DNA of 64,000 nucleotides, taken from positions 248,001 to 312,000 of the forward strand of contig OX578280.1 in assembly GCA_951217055.1 (NCBI GenBank), read 5' to 3'. Below the pieces are notes generated by a model that did not search any database, was not told the origin of the DNA, and was given only the letters and a program-made list of their open reading frames with translations. Position numbers and translations under genes: made by a program. Shown in pieces: positions 20,922 through 31,892 of the stretch (its first letter is position 1; each line of letters begins with the position of its first letter). The DNA comes from Gerris lacustris (Eukaryota > Arthropoda > Insecta > Hemiptera > Gerridae).

Positions 20922-21500
20922 ATTTACCTCGGAGTTCTCATTAGCAAATCTCACAAGGACCAAGAAAAAGAAATCACAAGAAGAATTGCGCTAGGGTGGA
21001 ATACGTTCAACAGGTATCGCGGCTTATTTAGATCAGATGTCAGTAAGAAATCAAAAAAGAAGCTATGGATGTCTTGCGTATTACCAATTATGGTATACGG
21101 TTCCGAAACTTGGACGCTCACCCAAAATAGCGTCCGAAGATTACGATGTGCCCAAAGAATGATGGAAAGGAGTATGCTTAAAATAACTAGAAAAGATAGG
21201 AAAAGGAATACATGGATAAGAAAGGAAACGGCATTAGAAGATATAGGAAAGGTAGTTATGGAGAGGAAATGGAAATGGGCTGGGCACATTGCTAGAACAG
21301 AGGATGATAGGTGGACCAAGAAACTGATTCATTGGTACCCAAGGGATAGGAAAAGAACAAAAGGAAGACCTCCACAAAGATGGGACGAAGAAATGCGTAG
21401 AATATGCGGAGGAGTGACGTGGCAGAGGGTAGCGAAAGACAGGAGTGAATGGAAGAGAATGGGTCAAATAAATTACGACGTCTGGTTCTACCAGGAATAA
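20922..21500 (+). pseudogene. RTE RT C-terminal region
   Basis: The frame opens YLGVLIS, passes YGSETWTLTQ, a RNTWIRKETALEDIG segment and KWKWAGHIARTEDDRW, and ends GRPPQRWDEEMRRICG before a DRSEWKR segment and the stop. This block is typical of RTE elements after the RT thumb. It is continuous and undamaged over 192 codons, suggesting the element is not very old. Confidence 0.8.
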
Positions 21501-21817
21501 AATTTATACACTTGTTTTTGTTTCGTTGTAATAATTACAATCTAGTTAAGAGAGAATAGTTTTATGTTTTAAATTAAGAAATTCAAGAAGTATAAAATAT
21601 TATTTAATTTTTCAGTGTAAGAAATTTTTATTTCGAAGTTTTAGTATTATTTTCTTTATAAATTGGAATTGTAATCTTGCTCTTTAAGGCAACTCAAAAC
21701 CAAGTAAATGGTACCACGGTTATGAAACCGATTTTTAGCTGTAATATGAGAAAAAAAGAAAAATGTATTGTAGTATATATTAAGCTAAAATAAATGGTTA
21801 TTGTTATTATTATTATA

Positions 21818-22201
21818 TAATGCATTCTAGACTTAAGTTTCACTTCTAATGCGTGAGAGCCTCACACATATTTTTTTGAAGTGAAACTTCTTTGGCGGCG
21901 GTAGAGTGAATTTTTTCATACAGTGAAATCGTGTAACGAAGTTTGCGATTCGAGACTCGTCCAAGTGTAACATTTTTACAGATTAATTGTATTATATCTA
22001 TTTAAAGACCAGCAAATCAAAACAAACATTTATTTTTATTGAAATAAATGTGGTTGCCTTAGCGTAGCAATATTTTTTTTTCAATTAAATTTCCCATAAC
22101 CATTTCTTAATCCTGAAATAATAAATTCGTCAAAAAATGAAAGAGAGCAATGCATTCTAGAACTTAAGTTTCACTTCTAATGCGTGAGAGCCTCACACAT
22201 T
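21818..22201 (+). mobile_element. Short element bounded by direct repeats
   Basis: About 50 bases starting aatgcattctag and containing taatgcgtgagagcctcac occur at 21818-21870 and again at 22149-22201, framing about 280 bp between them. Just inside, aagtttcacttc and gaagtgaaactt form an inverted pair. The class is unknown. It could be a mini-LTR-like or recombined tandem structure. Confidence 0.5.
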
Positions 22202-22202
22202 T

Positions 22203-22530
22203 TTTTTTATTATTAAAACGTTTATTTATTAAATATTACTTATTTAACTATAGTATATAACGGTTATGACACGCAGTGGTAAACACTGTTACTTTCTCTG
22301 CCTAGGCAGGGAAATACTTCCCTGCCTAGGCAGAGGAAGTATTTTCCAGACTGTATTAACTACTTTCCTGCCTGTTTTTAATATTTTAATGACAAATCAG
22401 GGAAATAGTACTTTCCAGCCTAATAACAGTTAAGTAATGTTTAATTTTGCTGCCGCGAGTAGATAAAAAATGTTTCGTTCTTCAGAACGATCACATAGCT
22501 TCCGTTACCTTCGGTAAGCTCGGAAGCAAA
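22203..22530 (+). repeat. Family B repeat, copy 3 (3' part)
   Basis: It starts ttattattaaaacgtttatt and repeats the distal half of copy 2, including the near-palindrome at 22290-22340 and the end gccgcgagtagataaa. After the end comes a hairpin-rich tail with taccttcggtaagctcgg. That tail recurs in inverted form at 47548-47590. Confidence 0.7.
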
Positions 22531-22677
22531 ATATAAATTAAATAACAACACAATGTTATTTTTTAACTGGTTATTTGTGCTGTATAATTGCCAAGTGAGA
22601 AAATGTATCAGACCTGGTAGAACTTTGGACTGGGGGAGACTCGGCTAAACCAATCATCTCACAACGTTACGCGAGAC
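22531..22677. other. Short spacer
   Basis: Nothing recognisable is seen. Confidence 0.4.
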
Positions 22678-23140
22678 ACTGTATACTACACAGTCGATAC
22701 CTTAGCTCACAGATGTGTTAAGTGACTTTTTTTGTAAAATGAGGGTTCAGTGATAATCTGACCCTTTATGACCTATATTATCAAATGCATAGACGTGGTA
22801 AGTGTAGCATTGCTCTAATGGTGGTTTATATTAATGCCGAATGAAGTAAATACAGTCACTTTTCTGTACTGGAATACGCAGATGTGATAAGGGCTTTTAC
22901 AACCATAGGCCACTATGAGAGGAGACAGTTTAAAAGTCAAATGTGGTAAGTGATCACTTGTCACAACTCTTTAATTCCAACAACTGATGTTTACATAACA
23001 AGAATATAACTGTAAATAACTCGAAATAGGTTTGTGATCACTATTATCGAGCACTGAATATTCAAGTTCGTTTTCTGAGAAATCAGAATATTGTCACTTA
23101 ACACATCTATCGCAGTATACAACGCTGTATACACCGATAC
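22678..23140. repeat. Candidate fold-back/MITE with 16-bp inverted repeat
   Basis: agatgtgttaagtgac at 22711-22726 is the exact reverse complement of gtcacttaacacatct at 23093-23108. Both are bordered by gtatac-containing sequence. Variants of the core (atgtggtaagtg, gatgtgataagg) recur inside. No coding region is seen. Confidence 0.5.
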
Positions 23141-23756
23141 TATTATCTCATTCGGATGGAATAAAAACGGAAATCCTCAGTTATTTGTTTACTCAACTGA
23201 GCTTTTCCTCTCTCTCTGTTTTCTTTTATTCGTTTCTCTCTTCTCTTTCTAAAAGTGAATAAGAGTCAGTTTTGTTTTTAGACAATGTGGGGGTTTTCTA
23301 ATGAGGGATGAGAAGGAAAGGACTGTAAGAAGCTGTGCAGGGATGGAGTAATGAAATGCCATTGTCTGATCTCTGTGCGAACCCAGCATTCTATTCAACT
23401 CTAGAGGGTGCGGTCTGTTGAAGGGTTCCATGGAATGCCAGCTTCTCCTCCCACTCTCTCACCTAGACCTGGTTAAACCAGACATCTCCTCAGTGTTGAC
23501 AGCAGAATTCCTTCTCTTCTCCTGATGTTTGATGTGCAAGCATGAAGCATGTTCAGCAAGTGGAAGGTCAACATTCCAACCAAGTATTGTATGTAGCACA
23601 TAGTTTAGTTTGGCACTAACCTTTCTACACAGAGTTATTAAATCACAATGCTGTACGTTTATTTTTAACTATTATTTACTATTATTAATGAGTTACTCTT
23701 GTCTAACAATTAATATATTGATTAAACTTAAATACCCTTTTAATATACAATAAAAT
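23141..23756. other. Spacer without a recognisable gene
   Basis: Contains a T/C-rich stretch near 23205-23250. The short open frames here have no recognisable domain. Confidence 0.4.
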
Positions 23757-23835
23757 AAAAAAAATCGGGTACGGGGTACCTCGGAACTTTTCCTCACTTC
23801 AGAGGCTAAAAGACGGGAAAGCTTCAAAAGACGGG
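23757..23835 (+). repeat. Fragment of the 5S-promoter-like repeat family
   Basis: The words gggtacctcggaac and ttttcctcacttcagaggc occur here in the order expected for the inverse of 29548-29604. The 5S-like part is absent. Confidence 0.55.
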
Positions 23836-23984
23836 AAAAAGTGTTATTAAGGAAGCCTGTTACTTGACTTGTTTTGATTATTTTTGTTATATGTATATGA
23901 CAAAAATGTCACTTTGTTTAGTAAATAAATCTTTAACTTATAAAAGCACAAAACTTTGTACCTGGGATCTCGCTAACGCCGAAT

Positions 23985-24150
23985 CAAAACCGAGCAGACG
24001 ATATGTCCACGTGTAGGGGACGGTGAGAGAAGAAAAATGACCCAATATCAAGGGAATTGATAAGGTTTTGGCCTTTTATGGGGGTACATCTAAAGAAGTA
24101 GGTACAGATGCAGAAAAAAGTTAACCTATAAGGTAAACAAAAACACGGGA
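23985..24150 (+). repeat. Fragment of dispersed repeat family R
   Basis: Shares agagaagaaaaa, agaagtacagatgcagaaaa-type words and the order of blocks with 51455-51560 and 55785-55890. Confidence 0.5.
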
Positions 24151-24267
24151 CGGTACGAAAAAAGCTAAAAACCACGAACATTTTTGTGCCGAAAGGTTAC
24201 AATCTATTCTCTGTGGTTTTAATTTAACCTCGTAAAACAAGAGAAGGTTATAATTGTGAAGAAATGT

Positions 24268-24708
24268 TATAGGTTTGTTCCAACCCCCTATTTGTACCAT
24301 CCTTTGTATCGTCCCGCGGATCGTTCGAGAATCGTTTAGGACATGTTTTATACGCATGCGCTAACATTGTACTGTATAATAAAATCATGTCATGTTGGAA
24401 CGGGTTTAGGACTATAATTCGCACTGTATTAAAAACATTCAAGGAAACCTAACAGTTGGGGAACCTTCTTGTTGATATTTGTGACTATTGACATAACTGC
24501 GCATGTCATACAAACCAGTACATGGTATTGTCAGAGGATCGTTGGGACCGTACAGTGAACGGTTCGCAAACGATCCCTGCCCGGGTTGGAACAGTTTCGT
24601 GGACGGTACAAAACACTGACACAAGTCGGCTTGGAACGGCTTCTATCCATTGCGCATGCCCGTGACGATCCCGCGGACGGTGCACTGCTTGGTTGGAACA
24701 AACCTATA
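24268..24708. mobile_element. 441-bp MITE with 18-bp terminal inverted repeats
   Basis: tataggtttgttccaacc at 24268-24285 is the exact reverse complement of ggttggaacaaacctata at 24691-24708. There is no transposase. A TA duplication is possible but cannot be told from the inverted repeat itself. The interior has repeated gatcgt and gatcccgcgga words near both ends. Open frames crossing it are not considered genes. Confidence 0.8.
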
Positions 24709-24798
24709 GTTATACAAGTACTGTTTAGTATTTTTTCTTTATAATAAATTCTTTATAAATTAGATATTCAAGGGCCAAGGTCAACAAATTCGGTTTTT

Positions 24799-25302
24799 CT
24801 CGCTTCCTATGGCTGGACACCAATCAAGGTGGTTATAGTAATTAAAGATAAAAGTTCCCATAAAAAAGTCTGATTTATTTTTACGTATACAGTGGACGGT
24901 TTACGGAATAAAGAGCGAAGAATATCTATAAATATTTAGTATCCGTCGCCGCACGACTTTTTACGAACATATTATTACAAATATCACGCTTCCTATAGCT
25001 CGGAGGCAAATTATGGTGACGTTCAAAAAGAAAGAATAATAAATTTCCCATAAAAAAGGTCTGATTCATTTTTTACGTACAACGAACGGTTTAGCAAAAA
25101 CTCTAGCTTACTATAGCTTGCGTAGTGTTTGTGTTTGCACGACTTTTTACGTATTTTTGCGAATATCTCGCTTCCTCTGGTTCGGAGACTTTTCGAACCA
25201 GACAAATCGACGTATTTTCACACAGGACACATTATGTTTATTTTTTACGTACAATAAACAGTTTGGATAATATATTACTCCCAAGTTTCTGCACAAGGCG
25301 TA
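24799..25302. repeat. Degenerate tandem repeat, period about 184 bp, 2.7 copies
   Basis: Units start at tctcgcttcctatggct (24799), tcacgcttcctatagctcgg (24985) and tctcgcttcctctggttcgg (25167). Each contains cccataaaaaag or a related string and tttttacgtacaa followed by acggttt or acagttt. The copies are clearly diverged, so the array is old. Confidence 0.7.
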
Positions 25303-26319
25303 ACAACGACCAATAACTTAGGCTTTTCCCTGAGGCAACTCCATAGTGGGATCTGTTATTCTATATCTACGAGCGACATTTCAAGTTTGTTCGGACGTGG
25401 TTTAAAAATATGAGTCTCACAGTGATTTAATATTTTATAAAGGTAAAGGTAATTGTTAATGTGACAATCGCAATAGCGAAACATTGTTTTATGTGTAACG
25501 AATGGGTTCCCACCTTGAATGTGGAACGTGGTATAAAAAAATTTGAATGTAACAAGTATGAAAAGAGTATTGAATATCTATTAACACGACCGCAATCTTG
25601 TTGCCGATTTTCAATATGTTTTCCAGAACGTCAAATTGAAGCTCCGATTTTTCTTGGAACAGAAGCCATATTTATGACTAAAATAACTGGACTATATATT
25701 TATTAAATAAAATTGAGTTTCAAACCTTTTAGCTTTATACTTATTGGATAACCAAGCATATTTAATAATATGTCTAAAAATGGAATTGTTTATTCATTTT
25801 TCCAACACATTTAAAAAAATTGCTCTTCCTTTCGAGCGCCGTGGGCGCTCGGTCCCCGGTTCTAAAATATAATCATGTAAAATTTCACCCTGATACAAGC
25901 ACAAGCTGTAGAGTAGGGAAGAGATATATTTTATAATATTTTAAATTAATTGGCCGGGTAGGTAGAAAACAGTCCTATTTCAATCCAAACTCCTTTAACA
26001 AACATACTCTTTCACTATAAACTCATCGTGATCAACTTTTGTCTTATATTCAATATATTATACTTATAGTAAGACGCTTGCTTTAATTATACAAATAATG
26101 ATTTTCTTTTAATTTTGCCTTAACTCTGCTTGGTACAAACAGTTCGTTACTTTTAATTTTGTGTCTTTTCTAACTCAGTCATGAATAAGTAGTTAACAAT
26201 GTATACGTACTTAGCAGTGTGATTTTATAATTTATATTTAATGATAAATGTAAGGAACTTGGTTCCTACCGGGTGTCCCGCGACACCACACGTATTATAC
26301 ATATTTTAGTTTATAAAAT
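25303..26319. other. Spacer; one unassigned 81-codon open frame at 25461-25706
   Basis: The frame begins MTIAIAKHCFMCNEWVP and contains four scattered cysteines. I do not recognise a family, there is no repeat copy in the window, and the length could occur by chance. The remainder shows no feature. Confidence 0.25.
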
Positions 26320-26395
26320 GTACGAAGTTTTATGAGCGAAGAAACCCTTTTGGTAACTTGCTGGCAAGTACTTGACGGTATTTTCATGTGACTTA
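26320..26395 (+). repeat. Dispersed repeat shared with 36680-36755
   Basis: Both carry gaagaaaccctttt, then cttgctggcaag, then acttgacgg with small changes. Confidence 0.55.
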
Positions 26396-26627
26396 AACTC
26401 TAAACACCACCACATACAGAGTCTATAGCTGTCTCAACATCCATTGCTCAACTGATGTTGGACCAACATGGTTGGAGTCAGGTTTGGCCGACATGTTCGA
26501 TCGTCGATGGGGGGGCTTAAGGAACATTTACGAAGACAGCACCTGACCGATTGCATCATCCCTACAAAGGATTAACCTGACTGAAGGAACCCCCGGGAAA
26601 TCCAGGTACAATCTACGTTCCAGAAAA

Positions 26628-26670
26628 GCAGTATAAATAGAGCGTTCTTGTTTCCAGTCGTCATTATATC
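26628..26670 (+). promoter_or_regulatory. Core-promoter-like module (TATAAATA, TCATT initiator)
   Basis: TATAAATA begins at 26632 and the A of TCATT is at 26663, 31 bases on. Between them lie cgttcttg and tccagtcgtca. The same module with the same spacing is at 47118-47155. It may be an LTR promoter of an old retroelement. No gene is seen downstream. Confidence 0.4.
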
Positions 26671-26824
26671 ATTATGTTTTCGTATAACGTCGGACTTCAT
26701 ACCCTTCGTAACGCGGATTTCACCAAATAATCAAGCTGTTAGTTACCAATCAAACACTTTTCAAATATGTTTAGCAATACATATACATAATAATTAGATT
26801 AAACATTATGGTATTTAAATTCTA

Positions 26825-26858
26825 GATCACTATGTATCACTATGTATCACTATGTATG
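26825..26858. repeat. 10-bp tandem repeat, 3 copies
   Basis: atcactatgt repeated three times in a row. Confidence 0.8.
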
Positions 26859-26859
26859 T

Positions 26860-27530
26860 GAGAAAGTTTAATTCCAGTTTTCAGGTCAAATATTTCTAGA
26901 TCTATTTAAATTCTCATTCAATCGATTTAATGTATTCTAAACTTAATTAATTAATTATAAAGTTATTTTAAGTTTTAGTTATGCTTGAGAGAATGACGCT
27001 GAAATGGTAATTTCTTGACAAAACAACGTATAAATGCATGTATGTAGTTAATTTGCATGTGGAGGCAGACCCAGATATGAATATGGAATGTGGAGTAATC
27101 AATAATGCAAATTACAAGAAGACCCCACTCATGAACCCGCATCTCGTACATGCTCAGTTATTTGATTACACTCCTGAAAAAAAAACACTGTTTATTCTGG
27201 CGCTGTGTTCTTTCTAAAACTTCAGTTCTTTCTAAAATTGTTTTCATTATAATTTAAAGCTAAATTATATTTTTTGACTCGAAATATTTTTCTTTTAAGT
27301 TGCAACTGTCAATGTAAATTTACCTATTTAAAATGTTTGATATTTTACGACTAATATAAAATTAGAATCACTTTAATGTTTGTACGCATAATTACATTAT
27401 GCGTAAAAAAAAGACGAGACTGAAATGGTTGGAGCAAAAGGACCATATTAGCCTTACTTCTTACTGACAGAAAACTGTTTGGAACTGGTTCCCCTCGCGT
27501 GGCTCAGTTAGAAACGAGTGGGTAGGTTTC
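26860..27530. other. Spacer without a recognisable gene
   Basis: AT-rich; nothing assigned. Confidence 0.4.
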
Positions 27531-27615
27531 AAGTGCTAACATAGTGTAAGTGCTAACATAGTATAAGTGCTAACATAGTATAAGTGCTCACATAGTGTAA
27601 GTGCTAACACAGTGC
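27531..27615. repeat. 17-bp minisatellite, 5 copies
   Basis: Units of the form aagtgctaacatagtgt with single changes (gtat for gtgt, ctcac for ctaac). The step is exactly 17 bp. Confidence 0.9.
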
Positions 27616-27826
27616 ATTATTATGTCGATCAAGCCATTAAATGGAATGCCTAAATAGTGCCGTTTGCAAAGACTTGATAATAACTGATGAGGGCTGCATT
27701 ATGTTACTTCATTTCTTCATCATGAATAAAATAACTTGCGAATCCAAGTATTTTTTAATATATTAAAAAAAAAACTATTTTATTTTTTGTTTACGATAAA
27801 TAAATACTTTTAACACGTTTTTTATT

Positions 27827-27951
27827 TGTTAGGCTCATAGAGTTGAAACCTTATATGAGTATCTAAATTGAATATATATATAAAAAAAATATATAAATGA
27901 AAATTAGGTACATACCCAAAGGACCACCTTAAAAAAAAGGAAAATAAATCA
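27827..27951 (-). repeat. BEL/Pao LTR 3'-end relic
   Basis: On the minus strand it has the same order as the intact LTR end: ttttattttcc, then aaggtggtcctttggg, then catataaggttt, then ctatgagcctaaca. It is diverged and lacks the rest of the LTR. Confidence 0.65.
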
Positions 27952-27984
27952 AAACAAACAATCAAATAGGTTTAACTATAATTA

Positions 27985-28325
27985 GAGTTACCATACGTCC
28001 GGATTTCGTCCGGATAGCCCGGATTTTAAACCTCTGTCTGGTTTAGCGTCCGGATTCGAGAAATGTCCGGATTTTACAAAGATGAGCGGAAAACGCAGCA
28101 AAAGCGATGATGGGGTCTAATTGGACGCCTGAAAGAGAAAGATTATCTCTGTCAGTTGTAAATGAGCTTCTTAATATTAAAGCAAATTCTATTATGACAT
28201 GCTCAGCATTCCACGACAAAATCAAAAATGACTACAAGCCTTTTCTAAGGAAAATTAGTTCATCTGAAAAGTATGAAGCAAGAACTAATGAAGAACCCAT
28301 CTCTGGACCCAGCAGAGACTAGCAA
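27985..28325 (+). pseudogene. hAT-like transposase-type fragment
   Basis: The frame at 28107-28322 reads WTPERERLSLSVVNELLNIK, then a TCSAFHDKIKND segment, then FLRKISSSEKY. This resembles a short C-terminal domain found on insect hAT-type (zinc finger/BED) proteins, which I recall only as a family pattern. Upstream, agagttaccatacgtccgg resembles the agggttacca ends of some hAT elements and is followed by repeated gtccggatt words. It may be a mostly deleted element. The family call needs a profile search. Confidence 0.4.
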
Positions 28326-28403
28326 AAGTTAAATATGATATTAATAAATATATTACTTAATTGATTTGTTTCCTAATTTCACAAAAAAAATAAAAATAAA
28401 AAT

Positions 28404-28404
<1 letters not shown>

Positions 28405-28495
<91 letters not shown>

Positions 28496-28505
28496 TATAT
28501 ATATT
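28405..28505. repeat. (AT)n microsatellite
   Basis: About 100 bases of alternating at, interrupted near 28493 by a single g. The YIYIYI frame through it is an artefact. Confidence 0.95.
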
Positions 28506-28529
28506 TATAGGTAGGTAAATACAAATTAT

Positions 28530-28978
28530 AAAGGTGTATACAGGGCGGCTGGCGATATATGTGAAAAATGAAGTAGGTTGTTCAGGGCTATACAAAAAGC
28601 GCTATATGAACCATGGGTCAAATCTTAACCGTTCTCCCATAAGTTCAAATTTTATGATTTTTTTAAGATCGCATACCTTTACTCATAAAAAAACAAATTG
28701 CTCTGAAAGTATAAAAGCTAGAACAAATTTTTTGGTTTCGTTGAAAAGCTGACAAAATTACATACAAGAAAAGTGTAATATTAATTTCCATGCCCTCAAA
28801 TTACATGACAAAAAATGTATACAAATTTTATTTTTAATAAAAAAATTAAAAAATATTTTTTCTTTGTTGTTCCATAACTTGGTATTGAACTGAGCTTAAA
28901 CTGTTCGGACTTCAGGAAAAACTTCCTGCTTTAGTAACGTTTCGATTAATATTAATATTATTACCCATTCATAAGATG
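28530..28978 (+). repeat. Dispersed repeat family C, copy 1
   Basis: It begins tatacagggcggctggcgat and passes tgtgaaaaatgaagtaggtt and ttgtcatgtaatttg-type words. It ends near ttcaggaaaaacttcctgc and a (taatatt)-rich part. The same blocks occur in reverse order and orientation at 36768-37207. The acagggtg-like end is common on insect DNA transposon relics. Confidence 0.7.
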
Positions 28979-29059
28979 GAAATTTTTGTAAACTTCGTTT
29001 AAAGTAAGAATGAAATATGTTTTTTGTTGTTTTTGTTGACATATATACATAGTTGAGTA

Positions 29060-29605
29060 TACTAAACCAATCTTACTTTTTACTTTTCCTCACTACTAAT
29101 AGTAGGAAAAGTATTGTTTTCACCAAAATAATTTGTTTCAAGATTTCAACGGAATTATCCGTTTTAGGTGTTTTTAAGACCTCCTGAGTAGTTTTCAGCA
29201 TGACGTATGTATGTGTGTATGTGTGTTATCATCGTAGCGCCCAAGGTATTTAACCTAGAGAGTTGAAACTTGGCAGAAAAATCAGTCCTAAATGAAATTC
29301 CATTAATTAGTTTAAATGTTATAAGCTAATATAATTATTTATTAGTGCGATAATTTTGATGACGTCAAAGTTTGTTTTCATCTGTCAAAATACCGCCAAA
29401 CTTCAAATAATTAAATAAAATATAGGTATTAAAAATAAGGTTTTTTTTTAAGAATGATAATAAATCAGTTTGTTTAGAACGGTCACCCATCCAAGTACTG
29501 ACCACGTCAAATGCTGCTTCCTCCTGCTGCGAAGCAGCAGGAGAGGCCACTTTAGTGGCCTCTGAAGTGAGGAAAAGTTCCGAGGTACCCTTTACCCGAT
29601 TTTTT
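29060..29605 (-). repeat. Repeat with 5S rRNA-like promoter block
   Basis: On the minus strand 29499-29480 reads agtacttggatgggtgaccg, differing at one base from the conserved 5S rRNA block agtacttggatgggagaccg. Just upstream, gaagcagcatttgacgtggt resembles the 5S A-box region. The 3' portion of 5S is absent, so it is not a 5S gene. Two hairpins (cctgctgcgaagcagcagg; ggccactttagtggcc) lie next to it. Toward 29080 the far end carries a hairpin, ttttcctcac...gtaggaaaagtattg. A 5S-derived SINE is a reasonable reading. Confidence 0.55.
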
Positions 29606-31190
29606 AATATTATTTTCAAGAAAATAAACAAAATAATTAAGATTAAACATGAAGTAGTGGGTTTTATAATGGCTGATTCCTAGAAGAGTATAAATCTCTA
29701 CATTGTAATGTTTGAACCTCTTTCTCTTTCTTACTAGAGAATCCTGAACAACCGTATTGCTTTCTTTGTTTTGATATTTTAACTAAGGTGTCTGTTTTTT
29801 TTTGTTTTTTTATCTTTGCTTTTCTGAAATCCTTTCATTTCTCAGAAAAACGTATAAAAGTGGGAAGGAGGAACCAGGTGGGGGGACAGATGTGTTTTCT
29901 TCAAAACAAGCTAACAGACAAGACTGGACTTTAGTCTTCCGTGGATTTTATCAGTGAAAAGATCGTTTTAACGCTTCCGGTTTTAGTTAAATTATAATTT
30001 TTCTTTTGTTAAATATTTATTCTCGTGTTATAACGGGAATATTCTAGACTATAGTATAATTAGAAGCCTTATTTATTTCTTGTTTTCATCTTTTGTGAAT
30101 TCAGCTTAAACAATTAATATTTATTTTATCTCTTATATTGGTAAAGTATATTATCTACGTACTGATATCTAGAAATTTATTCATGATAAAAAAATATATA
30201 TTCTATATATTAGTTTTTTTACTTACAGCTACAGCAGCCAATTTTTAAATAATTCCCCCCAATATTTAATAATAATAATTCTCGGTCTCTTTCTCACTCA
30301 ATTACCGTTCAAAATCACCTTCAATATGAATAAAACCTTAAGAGTAGACCTGATCATTTAATTTAAAAAAAAACCCACCGACTATTGTAAAGTTTATTTC
30401 ATTATTATTTAGAGCTTAAAACCCGAGTGTGGGCGTTATGTTAATAATACTCGTGTATTATATATATAGTAGTAAGTATTCATGAAAAAAATAAATCTTG
30501 TTAACAATATTGATAGAAATCCTTTACTGCACCCTTTATTAAAACAAAATTATAGTTAATAAAACAAATCTTATTGCAATTTCCAGATTTTTATCAATTC
30601 TCATATTTGCTGGGTTAGTCTTCCAGGATATTATTAAACAAAATAAAAAAGCTATTCCATTTGCTTTGCTATTTTATTTATTTTCTTTTGGTGATATTTT
30701 GTCTACATTTTAAGACATTTTCAAACCTGAAACATTTTTTTTTTTTTTTAAATAAATATAATAAGAAATTACAACAATTTAAAATTTAAAAAGATCTTTT
30801 ACATTTTTTGTTACAAAATTATTTGTATATTTTAACTACAATTAAATTAAGGTATATAAAAATTAAAGATTACAATTATAAACTTACTGTTATATTAAAG
30901 CAGTAATTATCTATTATAATAAATTAATTAAATAATTATAGTTGAGTTAAATAAAATTAAATTATGCTTCTAAATAATTATTAAAGTAATTTGTTAATTA
31001 CATACCTACATCAGTCATTAAATTACTATGCAGTAACACGTCACATTTTAAATTTCAATGAAAATAATTTAATTTAAATTAAACTATGAGTCATAATCAT
31101 ACAGTGATGTCTTTATAATAATCAATTATCATTATACATATTACAAAAAAATGGTTTTTATTTTCTTTTTTAACTTTTTTAAAGCATGTA
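29606..31190. other. Long AT-rich spacer
   Basis: No gene is seen. A TATAAAAG string at 29853-29860 is followed by purine-rich sequence but no initiator at the right distance. From 30700 to 31190 the sequence is almost pure A/T. Confidence 0.45.
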
Positions 31191-31282
31191 AAGTAAAGCC
31201 TACAGCTAATGTAAAGTAAAGCCTACAGCTAATGTAAAGTAAAGCCTACAGCTAATGTAAAGTAAAGCCTACAGCTAATGTA
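31191..31282. repeat. 23-bp minisatellite, 4 copies
   Basis: Units begin at 31191, 31214, 31237 and 31260. Each carries aagtaaagcctacagctaat followed by gta and all appear identical. Confidence 0.95.
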
Positions 31283-31464
31283 AAGGTGTTTTTCTGTATA
31301 TAGAACAAACTGTATTAACATCTTAAAACTTAAAACAATCACTGGCTGAATTAGGGTTTCGCCAGTTATTAAAGCATACCTATATACGTTATAATATTCT
31401 GAAATAACATATTATTATTTCTTCATCCCGCTCTATATGAACGTAAATAAAATATGAACAAGGA

Positions 31465-31700
31465 GTAGAGTAGGGGGGGGGTCCCTGGTTCGATCTTCCT
31501 GAGGGGTGACAATGTTTTTTATTGGAAATAACGAGAAGTTAAATTAAATTATTTCAATCACCCCACCATAAAGTATGAATTATTTCATATTTTTAGGCCT
31601 AGCCATTATAGAGTGGTTGGGGGGGGCATTTTTGGGTGAAATTTCGGCGCTAAAAACGCAATATTGGCGAAAGAAGCACAATAGGAATAATTGTATAATA
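31465..31700 (+). repeat. tRNA-headed repeat (family S), diverged copy
   Basis: It has ctggttcgatcttcc (a box-B-like string), then a ggggtgacaatgtttttta segment, a tgaattatttc word and a ttaggcctagccattatag block. The order matches 37680-37850 and the minus strand of 49420-49570. Confidence 0.6.
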
Positions 31701-31892
31701 ATTTTTGGCATGTTTCATCAGGAACAGAAATTTTATGGAAAGCACTGTAGAACTTGATTTTAGAATCAATTGCTAAGGTCTGAAGAAGTAATATAAGCAT
31801 CAAGGTAACGCATCTCTCGTGTTTTTCCGAGCTAAAGTAAGGGCTGCATGGAGTCACTATACACGCTTTATGGTTTTAACTACTATGTGAGC

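Larger units (their letters stand above)
17652..21817 (+). mobile_element. RTE-type non-LTR retrotransposon, broken
   Basis: The element has an apurinic-type endonuclease, then a reverse transcriptase, then a C-terminal region with YGSETWTLT and KWAGHIAR. It ends in a short trinucleotide tail (ttattattat, to about 21817), a trait of RTE elements. The 5' end is missing or replaced by family B sequence. A frameshift lies near 19125, and a roughly 1-kb family B copy is inserted at about 19886-20921. Confidence 0.8.

Noticed and set aside
20951..21467. Minus-strand frames over the RTE C-terminal region
   Set aside because: They are shadows of the plus-strand RTE protein, which has clear family motifs.
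25461..25706. 81-residue frame as a zinc-binding protein
   Set aside because: The cysteines are not spaced as in any finger I know, and the length is within chance range for this composition. It is mentioned only as unassigned.
28353..28595. Frame with a long IYIYIY run
   Set aside because: It is translation of the (AT)n microsatellite.
29480..29522. 5S rRNA gene
   Set aside because: Only the internal promoter block matches. The 5' and 3' parts of 5S are missing and the surroundings are a dispersed repeat.
29853..29884. TATAAAAG at 29853 as a core promoter
   Set aside because: There is no initiator at 30-32 bases downstream and no supported transcript or coding region follows.
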